Positions 28,089-42,293 of a stretch of DNA of 64,000 nucleotides are shown one piece after another. How positions within the stretch are numbered: position 1 is the first letter of the stretch; each line of letters starts with the position of its first letter. Origin of the DNA: Nitrospira sp. (GTDB taxonomy: Bacteria > Nitrospirota > Nitrospiria > Nitrospirales > Nitrospiraceae). Made by a program: the position numbers and the translations under genes. The notes under the pieces were generated by a model. The model was not told the origin of the DNA, made no database searches, and saw only the letters and a list, made by a program, of their open reading frames with translations. Location of the stretch: positions 214,749 through 278,748 of the forward strand of contig SWDM01000004.1 in assembly GCA_005116835.1 (NCBI GenBank), given 5' to 3'.

Positions 28089-29141
28089 TTAGTATCGCCG
28101 CTGTTGTATGTTCAGGATTCTTTCTCGCTCGAATTTTTGGCAGGAGTCTTGGAGGGTGATATTTTGGGGCCATCGACTCACACATATGACCTTTGCGGCG
28201 CGATCAGCATCCGGCCTCACATCCCCACCCGATAAGGAGGACAGATGTTTTCTTTTATCTGTTTCATATTGAACGCACGAGTTCTGGAGCTGCACGTCAC
28301 GAGGGTACGCCCTTTCACAGTATCTGACCACATCGGTTTCCTTCTCCCGAACCTTGGAATCCAGCTGCATCTTCTCCAATCGCTTTGACAAATCGACCGT
28401 TTCCTCTACGACTTTCTTTATCTTGGACGGATCGGTACTGCCCTCTAAGCCTACGAATTCGGACTTCCGAGGCATGCTCGACTCCTCGCCTAATTGGCCG
28501 ATTCCCGGCCCTACCTGCTTCCAGCGAATAAGATATCCATTGGCATCGAAAATGAGTGTGAGCCCGAAACGGGGGTATTCCCAATGCACTTCAGTTCCAT
28601 TTCTCATCAGCGACACGGACTTCGATTGCCCGAACAACTCAAATGCGTCGTCTTTGTACGTTCCGACTTTCGGTGTCAGGTCTCGAATTTTCACGGATAC
28701 ACCCGCTCTTCCGGTATGCGGACCTTGAGAAGAGGGCTGATGAGACGCCATACGGTTTAGCTTCTCCAATCTCGCCGCAGGCGCCCGGAGAAGCCGCCAT
28801 ACAGAAACCTGCCCCCCACGACATCTGTCAGCGTCCTCTTCTTCATAGACCATCTGCGTCTCAATAGGGATACCGGGCAATTCCTTCGTTCGAGTATAAT
28901 TTAAAATCTCTTGAAGCGCCGCATTGTACGCGCGCTGTCGTCCGTCCTCTGCGGAAGACACACAGGTCGCCCTCCCCGTAAAAAATAAATCCTCCCCAAA
29001 TCGAAACATCGCCTGTTCCGTCCAAAATGGTCGATTGGATGCAGCCTGCGGGGAGACGCCAACGGAGATCACTCCGACCACACCGAAAAATATCAATACC
29101 CATCTGGCAAGCAGGGCCATTCTATAAATGCCTTTACTCAT
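28089..29141 (-). CDS. Exported protein with two C-terminal Cys-repeat units
   Basis: 350 aa from the ATG at 29141 (AAGGAAC 4 nt upstream). The N-terminal hydrophobic signal (ALLARWVLIFFGVVGVISVGVSP) is followed by a domain resembling LPP20/outer-membrane-associated proteins (LFFTGRATCVSSAEDGRQRAYNAALQEIL) and a coiled-coil-like stretch (VEETVDLSKRLEKMQLD). The C-terminus has two copies of a Cys-containing unit: RYCERAYPRDVQLQNSC and VICVSRWPQNITLQDSC, each followed by acidic/basic residues. Function unknown. Confidence 0.65.
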   Translation of the reverse strand: MSKGIYRMALLARWVLIFFGVVGVISVGVSPQAASNRPFWTEQAMFRFGEDLFFTGRATCVSSAEDGRQRAYNAALQEILNYTRTKELPGIPIETQMVYEEEDADRCRGGQVSVWRLLRAPAARLEKLNRMASHQPSSQGPHTGRAGVSVKIRDLTPKVGTYKDDAFELFGQSKSVSLMRNGTEVHWEYPRFGLTLIFDANGYLIRWKQVGPGIGQLGEESSMPRKSEFVGLEGSTDPSKIKKVVEETVDLSKRLEKMQLDSKVREKETDVVRYCERAYPRDVQLQNSCVQYETDKRKHLSSLSGGDVRPDADRAAKVICVSRWPQNITLQDSCQKFERERILNIQQRRY

Positions 29142-29348
29142 AGTTCCTTGCAAACCTTTGCTTTCGCAAGCTTAGTGCATTCATGCCCACAGTCAAGTTA
29201 TCCCCTTGCTTCGGTATAAGACTAAGTTGTTCAGCAACTAACCTAGCCCGTATTTTCATGACAATTCATGGAGAAATAGTGAAGCCCAGAGACAGGCTCC
29301 GCCATCAAATTTTGGCAAGCATAGTCGCGCAGCGGCGGGTTCGGCAGT

Positions 29349-29609
29349 TCAGCCAATAGTCTTTGGGAATACTATCGGCTGAGACAACATGGTCTTGTTG
29401 TAGACCACCTGGTAGGCTAGACCGATCTTGCGCAACGACACCACGCCGATGCGACTGAGCCGGTCAACGGAGGAGAAGACCCGCACCCAACTCATCTCCG
29501 GCATTGAAGACATTTCTTCAATCGTCAGCGGCCCGCCCCTTTTTAATGCCGCGATGATCTTTTCGTCGGTGAGGACTGACGGGGCAGGCGACTCGATGGT
29601 GGCATTCAT
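29349..29609 (-). CDS. Small winged-helix-like protein, possible DNA-binding regulator
   Basis: 86 aa from the ATG at 29609 (MNATIESPAPSVLTDEKI). The central part IIAALKRGGPLTIEEMSSM, then SSVDRLSRIGVVSLRKIGLAYQV, matches the helix-helix-wing pattern of small wHTH domains. An inverted repeat (29661-29679) lies 52 bp upstream and may be its operator. No neighbour suggests a target. Confidence 0.55.
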   Translation of the reverse strand: MNATIESPAPSVLTDEKIIAALKRGGPLTIEEMSSMPEMSWVRVFSSVDRLSRIGVVSLRKIGLAYQVVYNKTMLSQPIVFPKTIG

Positions 29610-29660
29610 GGCGATCCCCCTTCGGAGCGGTGAGCAGCAGCCCTGCGATGGTGACGGCAG

Positions 29661-29679
29661 GATCATTCTTAAAATGATC
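29661..29679. promoter_or_regulatory. Perfect 7-bp inverted repeat, candidate operator
   Basis: GATCATT-N5-AATGATC upstream of the winged-helix-like gene. The interior CTTAA makes it nearly a full palindrome. Position fits autoregulation; no experimental support. Confidence 0.35.
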
Positions 29680-29774
29680 TTAGTCCCGCATGTATAGGAG
29701 TCAAGAACTACGTGAATTCACGCAGCAGCGCCGCAATGGTTATCGCCTACATTATGTATGACGCTTCGTCGCTG

Positions 29775-29925
29775 AATCACGGTCCCCGTGAAGCGTCGTT
29801 CGTGAAGCGTGAAGCGCTAGACGAGATGCAAAAGATGTCTGAAACGTCTACTCTGAGTGAAGTTTCCGAGTCCGAACGAAAACGCTTCACGCTTCACGAA
29901 CGACGCTTCACACTACGGATCGCGA
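29775..29925. repeat. Iterated-word inverted repeat (GTGAAGCGTCG/CGACGCTTCAC type)
   Basis: CGTGAAGCGTCGTTCGTGAAGCG and TGAAGCGCTAG are mirrored by AACGCTTCACGCTTCACGAACGACGCTTCACAC. It fills the gap between the winged-helix gene and the 3' end of glnE1; otherwise 29610-29956 is empty. Confidence 0.85.
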
Positions 29926-29956
29926 TTGTAGGGAAAACGTTCGTAAATGCGTATGG

Positions 29957-31690
29957 CTACTGTTTGCCGATGGCTCTCAACATCGCCTTGAACGACTTGG
30001 AAGTCTTCGGCGTTTCGAAGAACGAGCGGAAGATGTCATGCACGAGGGTTCTATGGGCAGCATGGTCGGTTTGAAACTGTTCGAGGGCGGCCGATCGGCT
30101 CGCCCCGATATAACCCATGCGGATTGCGCAACGTTCGAGTTTATCCTGCCGATCCGGCAGCGCGTGAGTCTGCATATCATGCACCATCTGCAGTTTATGC
30201 TCGACATCTCGAAGAAACTGATAGGCACTGGTCAGACCGCCCTGTTGTTTCGCTGAAAGGATGCCTGCATTGCGAAGCCGCGCTAACGATCCAATGGTCC
30301 CTCGATCCAAGATTCCACGCAGTCGACGACCGGCAAGCACTTGGATCGTTTGGACGAAAAACTCGATCTCCCGGATGCCTCCGTCTCCCAGCTTCACATT
30401 GCGTTGCTCATGTCCTCGTTCCACCATTTTCGCGTCGATTCGCTCCTTGACCGATCGGACATCCTCTATGATCGCGAGCGCTTGTTCGACCTTCGAGCGT
30501 TCCGATGGGGACGCCAGCACAAAGGGCCGCACCAGCTTGACGAACGATCTCCCGACCTCCTGCGAGCCGGCGACGGGCCACGCCTTCAGCAAGGCCAACC
30601 GTTCCCACACTTGTCCTCTCGTCCGATAATACTTAGCGTACTCATCCAACGAACGAGTGAGCTGCCCCACCGAGCCCTCTGCCCGCAAGCGAAGATCCAC
30701 ACGATAGAGATACCCTTCATGGGTCTGTTCGGTCAGCGCCTTCGTCAACTCCCGCGCGAGAATTTCAAAGTATTCTTCGTTGGAAATTTCTTCCTGCAAA
30801 GAACCCTTTGCCTTCACGCCTCTGGGCGCAGCCTGCTTGGTTTCTCCCTCATGGGATTCGCAGATATAGAGCACATCGACATCGGAGCTGTAATTGAGCT
30901 CATGCCCTCCCAGCTTCCCCATTCCAATAACCGTGAAGCCGGTTTTCACCCACCGGCCCTGCCGATTCCGATGCATGGGAACGCCGTACTGAGATTGTAA
31001 CCCGGCATCGACGATGCGATAGGCGGCATCGATGAGGACCGAGGCCAAGTCCGAAAGAGAGGCGGTCGTTTCCACCACATCGGCCAGCCGGAGGAGATCG
31101 CGCACGCCGATGCGCAAGATTTCTCGACGGCGGAATCGTCTGAGCGCGTCCAACTTGAGATCGGTGGAGACGACAGCCCCCAAGCTTTGCCGGAGCGTAT
31201 GCTCCATCCCATGCTTGCTCGGCGCAGTGGACAGTACTTTTTGTTGGGCCAGCCAATACAGCAACAGCGGATCGCGGACGAGGGTGGAGGCGAGCGAGTT
31301 GCTGTTTCCGAATATCCCACAGACCAGATCCACCATGCGGGGAGCGCTCCGTAAATATTCCAACATGGCCGATCGGCTGACGCCGCTCGCGAGCCAACGC
31401 TCCCATTGGTTCAAGGCCAGATCAGGGTCCGCTGTTTTCCCAATGGCTTCAAGCAACCTGGTTAGAATGTCTGCCAGCTGACGCCGCTGGTGTGGATCGC
31501 CTGCCATCGACTGCAAATTCGCATCGGCTTCCTGAATGCGCTGGAGTCCGTAGGGACGAAGGATCGCCTCAACCTGGGACGGTTCCAGCCCAGACGCCAA
31601 GAGGATCGGAGTCGGATCTTGACGAACAGGCAGATCGAGCGTGGGAACGGCGCGATTGCGCGGCGCAGGCTTCTTGAGGCGGGCAGTCAT
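29957..31690 (-). CDS. glnE: GlnE-like adenylyltransferase, single-domain (half-length)
   Basis: 577 aa, about 60% of the usual 950-aa two-domain GlnE. One nucleotidyltransferase domain is present: FTVIGMGKLGGHELNYSSDVDVLYICES, with the Gly motif and the DxD acidic pair (SDVDV), followed by EILARELTKALTEQTHEGYLYRVDLRLRAEGSVG, the GlnE-specific helix set, and a C-terminal helical bundle (LGDGGIREIEFFVQTIQVL). GlnE attaches or removes AMP on glutamine synthetase under PII control. glnA nearby carries the target Tyr397. It is divergent from a second GlnE-like gene with a 36-bp spacer. Confidence 0.85.
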   Translation of the reverse strand: MTARLKKPAPRNRAVPTLDLPVRQDPTPILLASGLEPSQVEAILRPYGLQRIQEADANLQSMAGDPHQRRQLADILTRLLEAIGKTADPDLALNQWERWLASGVSRSAMLEYLRSAPRMVDLVCGIFGNSNSLASTLVRDPLLLYWLAQQKVLSTAPSKHGMEHTLRQSLGAVVSTDLKLDALRRFRRREILRIGVRDLLRLADVVETTASLSDLASVLIDAAYRIVDAGLQSQYGVPMHRNRQGRWVKTGFTVIGMGKLGGHELNYSSDVDVLYICESHEGETKQAAPRGVKAKGSLQEEISNEEYFEILARELTKALTEQTHEGYLYRVDLRLRAEGSVGQLTRSLDEYAKYYRTRGQVWERLALLKAWPVAGSQEVGRSFVKLVRPFVLASPSERSKVEQALAIIEDVRSVKERIDAKMVERGHEQRNVKLGDGGIREIEFFVQTIQVLAGRRLRGILDRGTIGSLARLRNAGILSAKQQGGLTSAYQFLRDVEHKLQMVHDMQTHALPDRQDKLERCAIRMGYIGASRSAALEQFQTDHAAHRTLVHDIFRSFFETPKTSKSFKAMLRAIGKQ

Positions 31691-31726
31691 GGGTGGGTAT
31701 TATACTCAGACCTTGGCGCTCGCACA

Positions 31727-34024
31727 ATGAACCGCACTTCGGCTATACTCCCCGCCATGACGGATAGGCCTGGATCAGGGAAGTCGATCATCGAGACCCT
31801 GGCTTCCCTCTGCCCCAATGTCGATGGCGAGGTCCTCCAGGACTTCGTGTCTCGGATGGACCCCGAATACTTCGAACGGTTCCAGCCGGATACCATCGCG
31901 CGCCATATTCAGCTCGCCAGCAAGCTCACACCGGACCACCCCTGCGAACTGTCTGTGGTCGGCCAACAAGCAGGCCGATCGGAAATCAGCATCGTCGCCT
32001 ATGATTACTTCTCGGAATTCGCCGCCCTCTGCGGCATACTCTCTGCCTTTGGACTCAATATCGAAGAAGGACGGATCTATACCTTTATGGGGGCCAGCCC
32101 CTCGCCGCGCCGAGAAGCCAGGTCGGCGGACGGCCGGCCCAAAGGCCGGCCGGGCCTCAGCCGGAAAAAAATCGTCGATGTCTTTCTGGTCCACCCCTTG
32201 GACCACGCAGGTTTTCCCCCGCCACAACACAATGCTCTGAGACAGACCGTCAGCGAGATCGTGCAACTGCTGGATGCCGGCCAGTTCGAAGAGGCGCGCC
32301 AATATGTCAACCGCCGGCTCGTCGAACGTTTGGATAAGCAGCGAAGCGCCTTCACCGGCCTGCTCGATACGGTGGAGATTACCTTCGACAACAGCCAGTC
32401 GCCGACCGATACGATCATGGACATCCAATCGGACGATACTCCGGCCTTCCTCTATGCGCTGGCGAATGCGCTGGCCATGCGCAACGTCTATATTACGAAA
32501 GCCCAGATCGAATGCCAGGGCGGCAAGCTGCACGACCGTTTCTATGTCAGAAATCGCGATGGGCAGAAACTGCTCGACCCAGCCGATCAGCAGCAACTGC
32601 GGCTGACCGCCGTGCTCATCAAACAGTTCACGCATGCCTTGACCTGGGCTTCCGACCCGGCCAAAGCGCTGGCGTCGTTCGACCAGTTCCTCGATCTCAT
32701 CGTCAAGGACCAGGGCAAAACAGGGAAAAACCGGTCGCTCGACTTTGTCAGCGACAAGAAGAGTTTCCCCCTGCTCGCCAGGCTGCTCGGCGCCAGCGAC
32801 TTCTTGTGGGAAGATTTTCTCAGACGCCAGCACGACAACCTCCTCCCATTGCTCACAGACTACCAGGATGCGCCCCTAATCAGGCCGCAGTTGGCCCTCA
32901 GGAAGGAGCTCGATCGCTCAGTTGCGCGCGCCAAAACATGCGAAGCGAGAAAAGACGCGTTGAACCAGTTTAAAGACCGCGAAATGTTCAGGATCGACAT
33001 TAAACACATTGTCGAGCCCTCCACCAACTTCCCGGATTTTTCGCTTGCGCTTACAGAGCTGGCCGAAGTCATCATGGAACGGAGCATCGAGGATTGCAGC
33101 GCCAAGCTGGAAAAGCTGTATGGGCGCCCGCAGCTCGCAGACAAGAACCCCTGCTCCTTTGCCGTCCTGGGCCTGGGAAAATTCGGAGGGCGAGAGCTCG
33201 GCTACGCCTCGGACATCGAAGTCCTGTTCGTCTACAGTGGATCGGGGAAGACAAGCGGGAAACAGGGAATCGAGAACAGCGAATACTTCGAACGGTTGGC
33301 GCAGGAGCTCCTGGGATGGATCGAAGCCAAGCAAGAGGGAATTTTTCGCATCGACGTCCGGCTTCGGCCGTACGGAGGCAAAGGCGCGTTGGCTAACGCG
33401 TTCGAAGAGGTCTGCCGCTACTACAGTCCGACAGGACTTGCGGCGCCGTTCGAGCGGCAGGCCCTGATCAAGTTACGACATATCGCCGGCGACTCCGCGC
33501 TGGGCCATCGCTTGGAAACCCATCGTGACTCCTTCGTCTATGGGAAAGCGCCCTGGGACATCCCCACAGCGTTGGAGATCCGCAAGCAACAACTCAAACA
33601 ACTGGTTGCGCCGGGGAAGGTCAACGTAAAATATAGCGCGGGAGGACTCATCGACATCGAATATGCCATGCAATACTTACAAGTGATGCATGGGCACGAC
33701 CACCCAAGCCTGCGCACGCCCAATACCCTGCAAGCGCTCGCTGCGCTGGTGAATGAAGGATTGATCGCGCGCGCCGACGGAGCAGGCCTCAGAAAATCCT
33801 ACATCTTCATCCGGATGTTGGTCGACGGATTGCGCATGGTCAGGGGAAATACCAAGGATCTTGTGCTCCCTCCTCCCGATTCGGAAGAGTTTATTTCTCT
33901 TGCCCGCCGAATCGGCTATACGAAAGACGACTGGAAAGCCGGCGCACGCGATTTACAGGCGGACCTCGAACAGCATATGGCCCTCACCAAGCAGTTCTTT
34001 GAACGGACGTTCGGAAAACTCTAG
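31727..34024 (+). CDS. GlnE-like adenylyltransferase with N-terminal ACT-like region
   Basis: 765 aa from the ATG at 31727 (an ATG at 31757 is also possible). The N-terminal 100 residues include ELSVVGQQAGRSEISIVAYDYFSEFAALCGILSAFGLNIEEGRIY, an ACT-like ligand domain; a second ACT-like stretch (TVEITFDNSQSPTDTIMDIQSDDTPAFLYALANALA) follows at about 220-260. The C-terminal half is a GlnE nucleotidyltransferase: FAVLGLGKFGGRELGYASDIEVLFVYSG, in which the second acidic residue is Glu (DIE) rather than Asp, then IDVRLRPYGGKGALA. GlnE usually has no ACT domain; such domains belong to GlnD. It may be the partner half of the divergent gene. Confidence 0.75.
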   Translation: MNRTSAILPAMTDRPGSGKSIIETLASLCPNVDGEVLQDFVSRMDPEYFERFQPDTIARHIQLASKLTPDHPCELSVVGQQAGRSEISIVAYDYFSEFAALCGILSAFGLNIEEGRIYTFMGASPSPRREARSADGRPKGRPGLSRKKIVDVFLVHPLDHAGFPPPQHNALRQTVSEIVQLLDAGQFEEARQYVNRRLVERLDKQRSAFTGLLDTVEITFDNSQSPTDTIMDIQSDDTPAFLYALANALAMRNVYITKAQIECQGGKLHDRFYVRNRDGQKLLDPADQQQLRLTAVLIKQFTHALTWASDPAKALASFDQFLDLIVKDQGKTGKNRSLDFVSDKKSFPLLARLLGASDFLWEDFLRRQHDNLLPLLTDYQDAPLIRPQLALRKELDRSVARAKTCEARKDALNQFKDREMFRIDIKHIVEPSTNFPDFSLALTELAEVIMERSIEDCSAKLEKLYGRPQLADKNPCSFAVLGLGKFGGRELGYASDIEVLFVYSGSGKTSGKQGIENSEYFERLAQELLGWIEAKQEGIFRIDVRLRPYGGKGALANAFEEVCRYYSPTGLAAPFERQALIKLRHIAGDSALGHRLETHRDSFVYGKAPWDIPTALEIRKQQLKQLVAPGKVNVKYSAGGLIDIEYAMQYLQVMHGHDHPSLRTPNTLQALAALVNEGLIARADGAGLRKSYIFIRMLVDGLRMVRGNTKDLVLPPPDSEEFISLARRIGYTKDDWKAGARDLQADLEQHMALTKQFFERTFGKL

Positions 34025-34149
34025 CAGGATGCTGAAAATGTCCGCCAGCAGCGTTCTCGCATCGTTCAGATCCTCAACGTACCACAGAGGGTACGCCTCG
34101 GCCCTTCACTCGCTGCGGCCTTGCTGAACAGCCATTTTGAGCATCCAGC
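34025..34149. repeat. Inverted repeat of the GGATGCTGAAAAAG family
   Basis: The outer arms CAGGATGCTGAAAATG and CATTTTGAGCATCC enclose CGTACCACAGAGGGTACG and ACTCGCTGCGGCCTTGCTG. The last segment is the uninterrupted version of the IS110 target found at 53220/54384. Confidence 0.85.
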
Positions 34150-34270
34150 TGATTATTCAACACTACTCTCTTACGTGTTAGACAACAGCGAGTCGTGCAA
34201 AAATCGAATTTTTCAGCAGACTCCTAGCGCAATTCCTCCAGCATCGCGCAGAGACTCGAAAAATACGGGA

Positions 34271-34313
34271 AATAAAACGGCGTCCGCCACCCTGTCACAG
34301 GAAACGGACGCCG
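34271..34313 (-). terminator. Intrinsic terminator of the amtB-glnB-glnD-glnA transcript
   Basis: GGCGTCCG (34279-34286) and CGGACGCC (34305-34312) form a GC-rich stem. On the minus strand the stem is followed by GTTTTATT. It lies about 160 nt past the glnA stop. The remaining 34150-34473 sequence shows no gene. Confidence 0.8.
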
Positions 34314-34473
34314 ATATCTTGTTTGCTTATATCGAGAGGCCAACCGAAGCGCGTGAAATTCTGGACGGGCGAGGCGGCCTCAAGGCTGAAGTGCCCCGAT
34401 CTTCAAACTCAGCACTTGGTGTCTTCCCTCGTCTCGCTTTTCCCGCCCGTCCCGCTAGTCTCGCGGCATCATT

Positions 34474-35883
34474 CTACACGTCGTAATACAGAACATACTC
34501 GTAAGGATGGGGTCGTAACCGCATGGGATCGACCTCCTTGGTGCGTTTGTAATTGATCCAGCTTTCGATCAGATCCTTGCTGAAGACCCCGCCCTTGAGC
34601 AGAAACTGGTGGTCCTGTTCGAGGTTCCGCAAGGCCTCATCGAGACTGCCTGGCATCGTGCGGATGGTCGCCGCTTCTTCCGGTTCGAGATCGTACAGAT
34701 CCTTCTCAGCCGGCTCCCCAGGGTTGATCTTGTTCTCGATCCCGTCCAATCCCGCCATGAGCATGGCGGAGAAGGCGAGATACGGATTCGCCGTCGGGTC
34801 AGGAAAACGCACCTCGATCCGCTTGGCTTTCGGGCTCGGTGAGTACATGGGAATTCGGATACCGGCCGATCGATTCCGGCTGGAATAGGCCAGCAAGACC
34901 GGGGCCTCGTACCCTGGGGTCAACCTCTTATAGGAGTTGGTCGTGGGATTCGTGAAGGCAGCCAAGGCCGGCGCATGTTTCAGGATGCCGCCGATGTAGT
35001 AGAGACAGAGTTGCGAGATTCCGGCATATTCCTTCCCCGCAAACAATGGCTTTCCATCTTTCCAGATGCTTTGATGCGTGTGCATACCGGTGCCGTTATC
35101 TCCAAAGATCGGCTTAGGCATGAAGGTAGCCGTTTTACCGTGGCGGCGGGCGACGTTCTTGACGATGTACTTATACATCATCAGTTGGTCAGCGGTCTTG
35201 ACCAAGGGACCGAAACGAATATCGATTTCCGCCTGGCCTGCCGTCGCCGTCTCGTGATGGTGCTTCTCGACGGAAATCCCGACCTTTTCCATCTCCAAGA
35301 TCATCTCGCTGCGGATATCCTGTTGCGTATCGATCGGCGGAGCGGGAAAGTAGCCTTCCTTGTGGCGGATCTTTCCGCCCAGGTTGTGGCCTTCCTGCCC
35401 CGTGTTCCAGGCGCCTTCTTCGGAATCGATGAAATAGAAGCCGCTGTGGCCCGTCTGGTCGTATCGGACGTGATCGAAAATGAAGAACTCCGCCTCCGGC
35501 CCCCAGTAGGAAATATCACCGATCTTCGTGCTCTGGAGATATTTTTCCGCCTTCTGCGCCACAAATCGCGGGTCGCGTTCATAGGGTTCGCGCGTGATCG
35601 GATCGACGATGTTGCCGATGAGGCTCATCGTCGGCACCGCGCAGAAGGGATCGAGACAGGCCGTGATCGGATCCGGGATCATCAGCAGATCGCTGTTGTT
35701 GATCGCCTTCCAGCCACGGATCGACGAACCGTCCAACCCCGATCCATCCTTGAAGAGCCCTTCAGTCAGCTCGCCCACAGGAACTGAGAAATGCTGCCAA
35801 GTGCCGATCAGATCCACAAATTTCAGGTCCACGATCTGGACCTTGTGTTTTTTTGCAAACTCCAGTGCCTCACGGGGATTCAT
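34474..35883 (-). CDS. glnA: Type I glutamine synthetase GlnA
   Basis: 469 aa dodecameric enzyme forming glutamine from glutamate, ammonium and ATP. Signatures: [22 protein letters not shown] (beta-grasp), [21 protein letters not shown] and [26 protein letters not shown]. By counting from the C-terminus, Tyr397 lies in [12 protein letters not shown], exactly the adenylylation position of the GSI-beta group, which matches the two GlnE-like genes upstream. It is last in the amtB-glnB-glnD-glnA series, 29 nt after glnD. Confidence 0.97.
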   Translation of the reverse strand: MNPREALEFAKKHKVQIVDLKFVDLIGTWQHFSVPVGELTEGLFKDGSGLDGSSIRGWKAINNSDLLMIPDPITACLDPFCAVPTMSLIGNIVDPITREPYERDPRFVAQKAEKYLQSTKIGDISYWGPEAEFFIFDHVRYDQTGHSGFYFIDSEEGAWNTGQEGHNLGGKIRHKEGYFPAPPIDTQQDIRSEMILEMEKVGISVEKHHHETATAGQAEIDIRFGPLVKTADQLMMYKYIVKNVARRHGKTATFMPKPIFGDNGTGMHTHQSIWKDGKPLFAGKEYAGISQLCLYYIGGILKHAPALAAFTNPTTNSYKRLTPGYEAPVLLAYSSRNRSAGIRIPMYSPSPKAKRIEVRFPDPTANPYLAFSAMLMAGLDGIENKINPGEPAEKDLYDLEPEEAATIRTMPGSLDEALRNLEQDHQFLLKGGVFSKDLIESWINYKRTKEVDPMRLRPHPYEYVLYYDV

Positions 35884-35912
35884 ACCGACTCTCCTCCTTA
35901 TTCACATCCGAC

Positions 35913-40476
<4,564 letters not shown>

Positions 40477-40946
40477 AATTGTATCCTTTCATCCCTTGGT
40501 TCAGGACGAGGTTGACAATAAGTTCTAAACTGTTGCATCCCAGACTACCCATTCATACCTGCTGCACCGTCCGATCCTCTCGCCCGGCGGAGCTATTCTC
40601 GTTCGGCTTTCGAATGGACTGCAAGCACGACTGCACGATCTTACTTGCGCGAAGCCCCGGCCGGCTTCTGTCTTGAACGCCTCGCGACAGCATTCATGAA
40701 TAATCCGGGCTAGCGGCCCTCCTGGTTTGTCTCACGCTTCTCTTTGTCGGACGGGGTTCCCTTGCCCGACGTAGGGGTGAGTGAGTCGACTCAACTCCCC
40801 ACAACTTGCCCTGCCAAATAATTTCTTCAATCTCACCTGACTAACCAGCTGCACCCCGTCTTCCCTCATCCGTTTGCTCCCTTCGTGGCCTAGGCCACGA
40901 AGGGAGCCACCTCTTCACAAATCAACCGACCTCAGAACCCCGTCCC
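40477..40946. other. Intergenic region upstream of amtB
   Basis: About 470 bp without a supported gene. It holds one arm of the TAGCCCG...TCATGA repeat family (CATGAATAATCCGGGCTA near 40694) and a near-palindromic GGCCTAGGCC-containing stretch (CTTCGTGGCCTAGGCCACGAAG, 40884-40905), which could be the transcript end of the porin gene. The amtB promoter must lie here, but I recognise neither a sigma-54 nor a good sigma-70 site. Confidence 0.45.
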
Positions 40947-42293
40947 TTAGAACAGATAGACGGCTGAGAAACCCAAGGTTGATTGATTGTCCACTCCCCG
41001 TTGACCATAGAGGAACGCATCCTTGTTCGAAATGTCGTGCCGGAACTCCATCCGCGTCATCAGCGAAGGAGCCGGCTTGTATTGAAGCGTAAAGGTATAG
41101 GACTGGAGGGTCTGTTCGACTCCAGTGCCCGTTGCAGTATTAAAAATACCACTGACACCAGAACCAGTACCAGTCGTAAACCCATTGCCTGCTGTAATAG
41201 CACAGGTATTTGAGCCGCCGTTGAAATTACCGCCCCCGACACAAGTACGAGTTCCACCTGCATCCTCGAAGAGCTCTCCACGAACCCTGACGCTGAATGC
41301 ATGGGGCTTCGATTGATCGTTGAAGTCATGGGTGTAATAGGCGAGGATCGCATTCCAGCGAGCATTCTGAGATGCACTGGTTGCACTGGCATTACCCTCG
41401 TTTCCGTAATAGGGCTCGATGATGAGAGTATCCCTGTCGGTCGGCTTGATCGTGATGAGGGCTCCCACCACCGTTCGCTTGGCAGTAGGATCGCACCCGG
41501 TAGCCCTTACACATCCAGCAACGGCTGCATTACCACCGCCAGTTCCGGCGGGATTGCCAGCATTGCCATTCGACTGTTCTGCTCCGTAGGATCCGTACAC
41601 GGTAAACCCAAACTTCTCGTGCGGGGTCAAAGCCAGGTTCCATGTGACTGTTTTGCCCCGGTTGTTGTCCTCGATATTGTCCCACCCATTGACAAGTCCG
41701 ACCGCTGCGGTCGCCCATGAGGCAAAGGGATAGGTGAAGCGGATACCGGTCTCAGTAAAGGCCTGTGACAAACCGAACGTGAAGCTGCGGGAGAAGTTCG
41801 GATTCTCCCAGCTGTTGATCACCTCAAGCCCGATCAAGGTATTGATCTTTCCTGCTTGAATCTTTAAACCGTTGCCGATCGGGACGATGTACTCTGCATA
41901 GAGTTCATGGACGTCCAGCTCGTTGCTGTCGGTGCCGGGCTGGTAATTCGTGCGGGCCCGGGAGAATCTGGACTGGGCCCCAAAGTTGACCCTTGCGCGA
42001 AAGCCCACCCGGTCCATGGCGCTGCCTGCCGTGGCAGGCCGTTCCACCATAAACTGCGCCACCTGCGGCACGAACGAATTCGCCTGCGAATCGAATATGC
42101 GCAATTGGTTCAGGTTTGTTTGCGGATTGTTGAAATTCTGCGTGTAGGAGGCTTCCGCCGCCCCGGAGAACTTAAATCCCAACTCCTTCCAGGTGGTGTC
42201 TGCGTCTGCAGCTAAGGCGGCATGGCCGCCCAGCAGCGAAACCATCGCGCACATTCCTATTCCTATTCCCATACGACTACGTGCTGACTTCAT
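40947..42293 (-). CDS. Outer-membrane beta-barrel (porin-like)
   Basis: 448 aa with a signal peptide (ending GGHAALAADADTT). The mature part is rich in alternating aromatic strands (FGFTVYGSYGAEQS, HAFSVRVRGELFEDAGG, YTFTLQYKPAPSLMTRMEFRHD) and ends in SAVYLF, the terminal Phe typical of Bam-inserted barrels. It resembles the BBP2-type putative porins. The Gly/Asn/Thr-rich inserts could be external loops with a disulfide (CVRATGC). Preceded by a sigma-70-like promoter and a 300-nt structured leader with ANTAR-type hairpins. Substrate unknown; the amtB neighbourhood suggests a nitrogen compound. Confidence 0.75.
   Translation of the reverse strand: MKSARSRMGIGIGMCAMVSLLGGHAALAADADTTWKELGFKFSGAAEASYTQNFNNPQTNLNQLRIFDSQANSFVPQVAQFMVERPATAGSAMDRVGFRARVNFGAQSRFSRARTNYQPGTDSNELDVHELYAEYIVPIGNGLKIQAGKINTLIGLEVINSWENPNFSRSFTFGLSQAFTETGIRFTYPFASWATAAVGLVNGWDNIEDNNRGKTVTWNLALTPHEKFGFTVYGSYGAEQSNGNAGNPAGTGGGNAAVAGCVRATGCDPTAKRTVVGALITIKPTDRDTLIIEPYYGNEGNASATSASQNARWNAILAYYTHDFNDQSKPHAFSVRVRGELFEDAGGTRTCVGGGNFNGGSNTCAITAGNGFTTGTGSGVSGIFNTATGTGVEQTLQSYTFTLQYKPAPSLMTRMEFRHDISNKDAFLYGQRGVDNQSTLGFSAVYLF

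Noticed and set aside
40477-40600. Sigma-54 promoter for amtB
   Set aside because: A TGGGATGCAAC stretch on the minus strand only superficially resembles TGGCAC-N5-TTGC; the GC and GG elements have wrong spacing.
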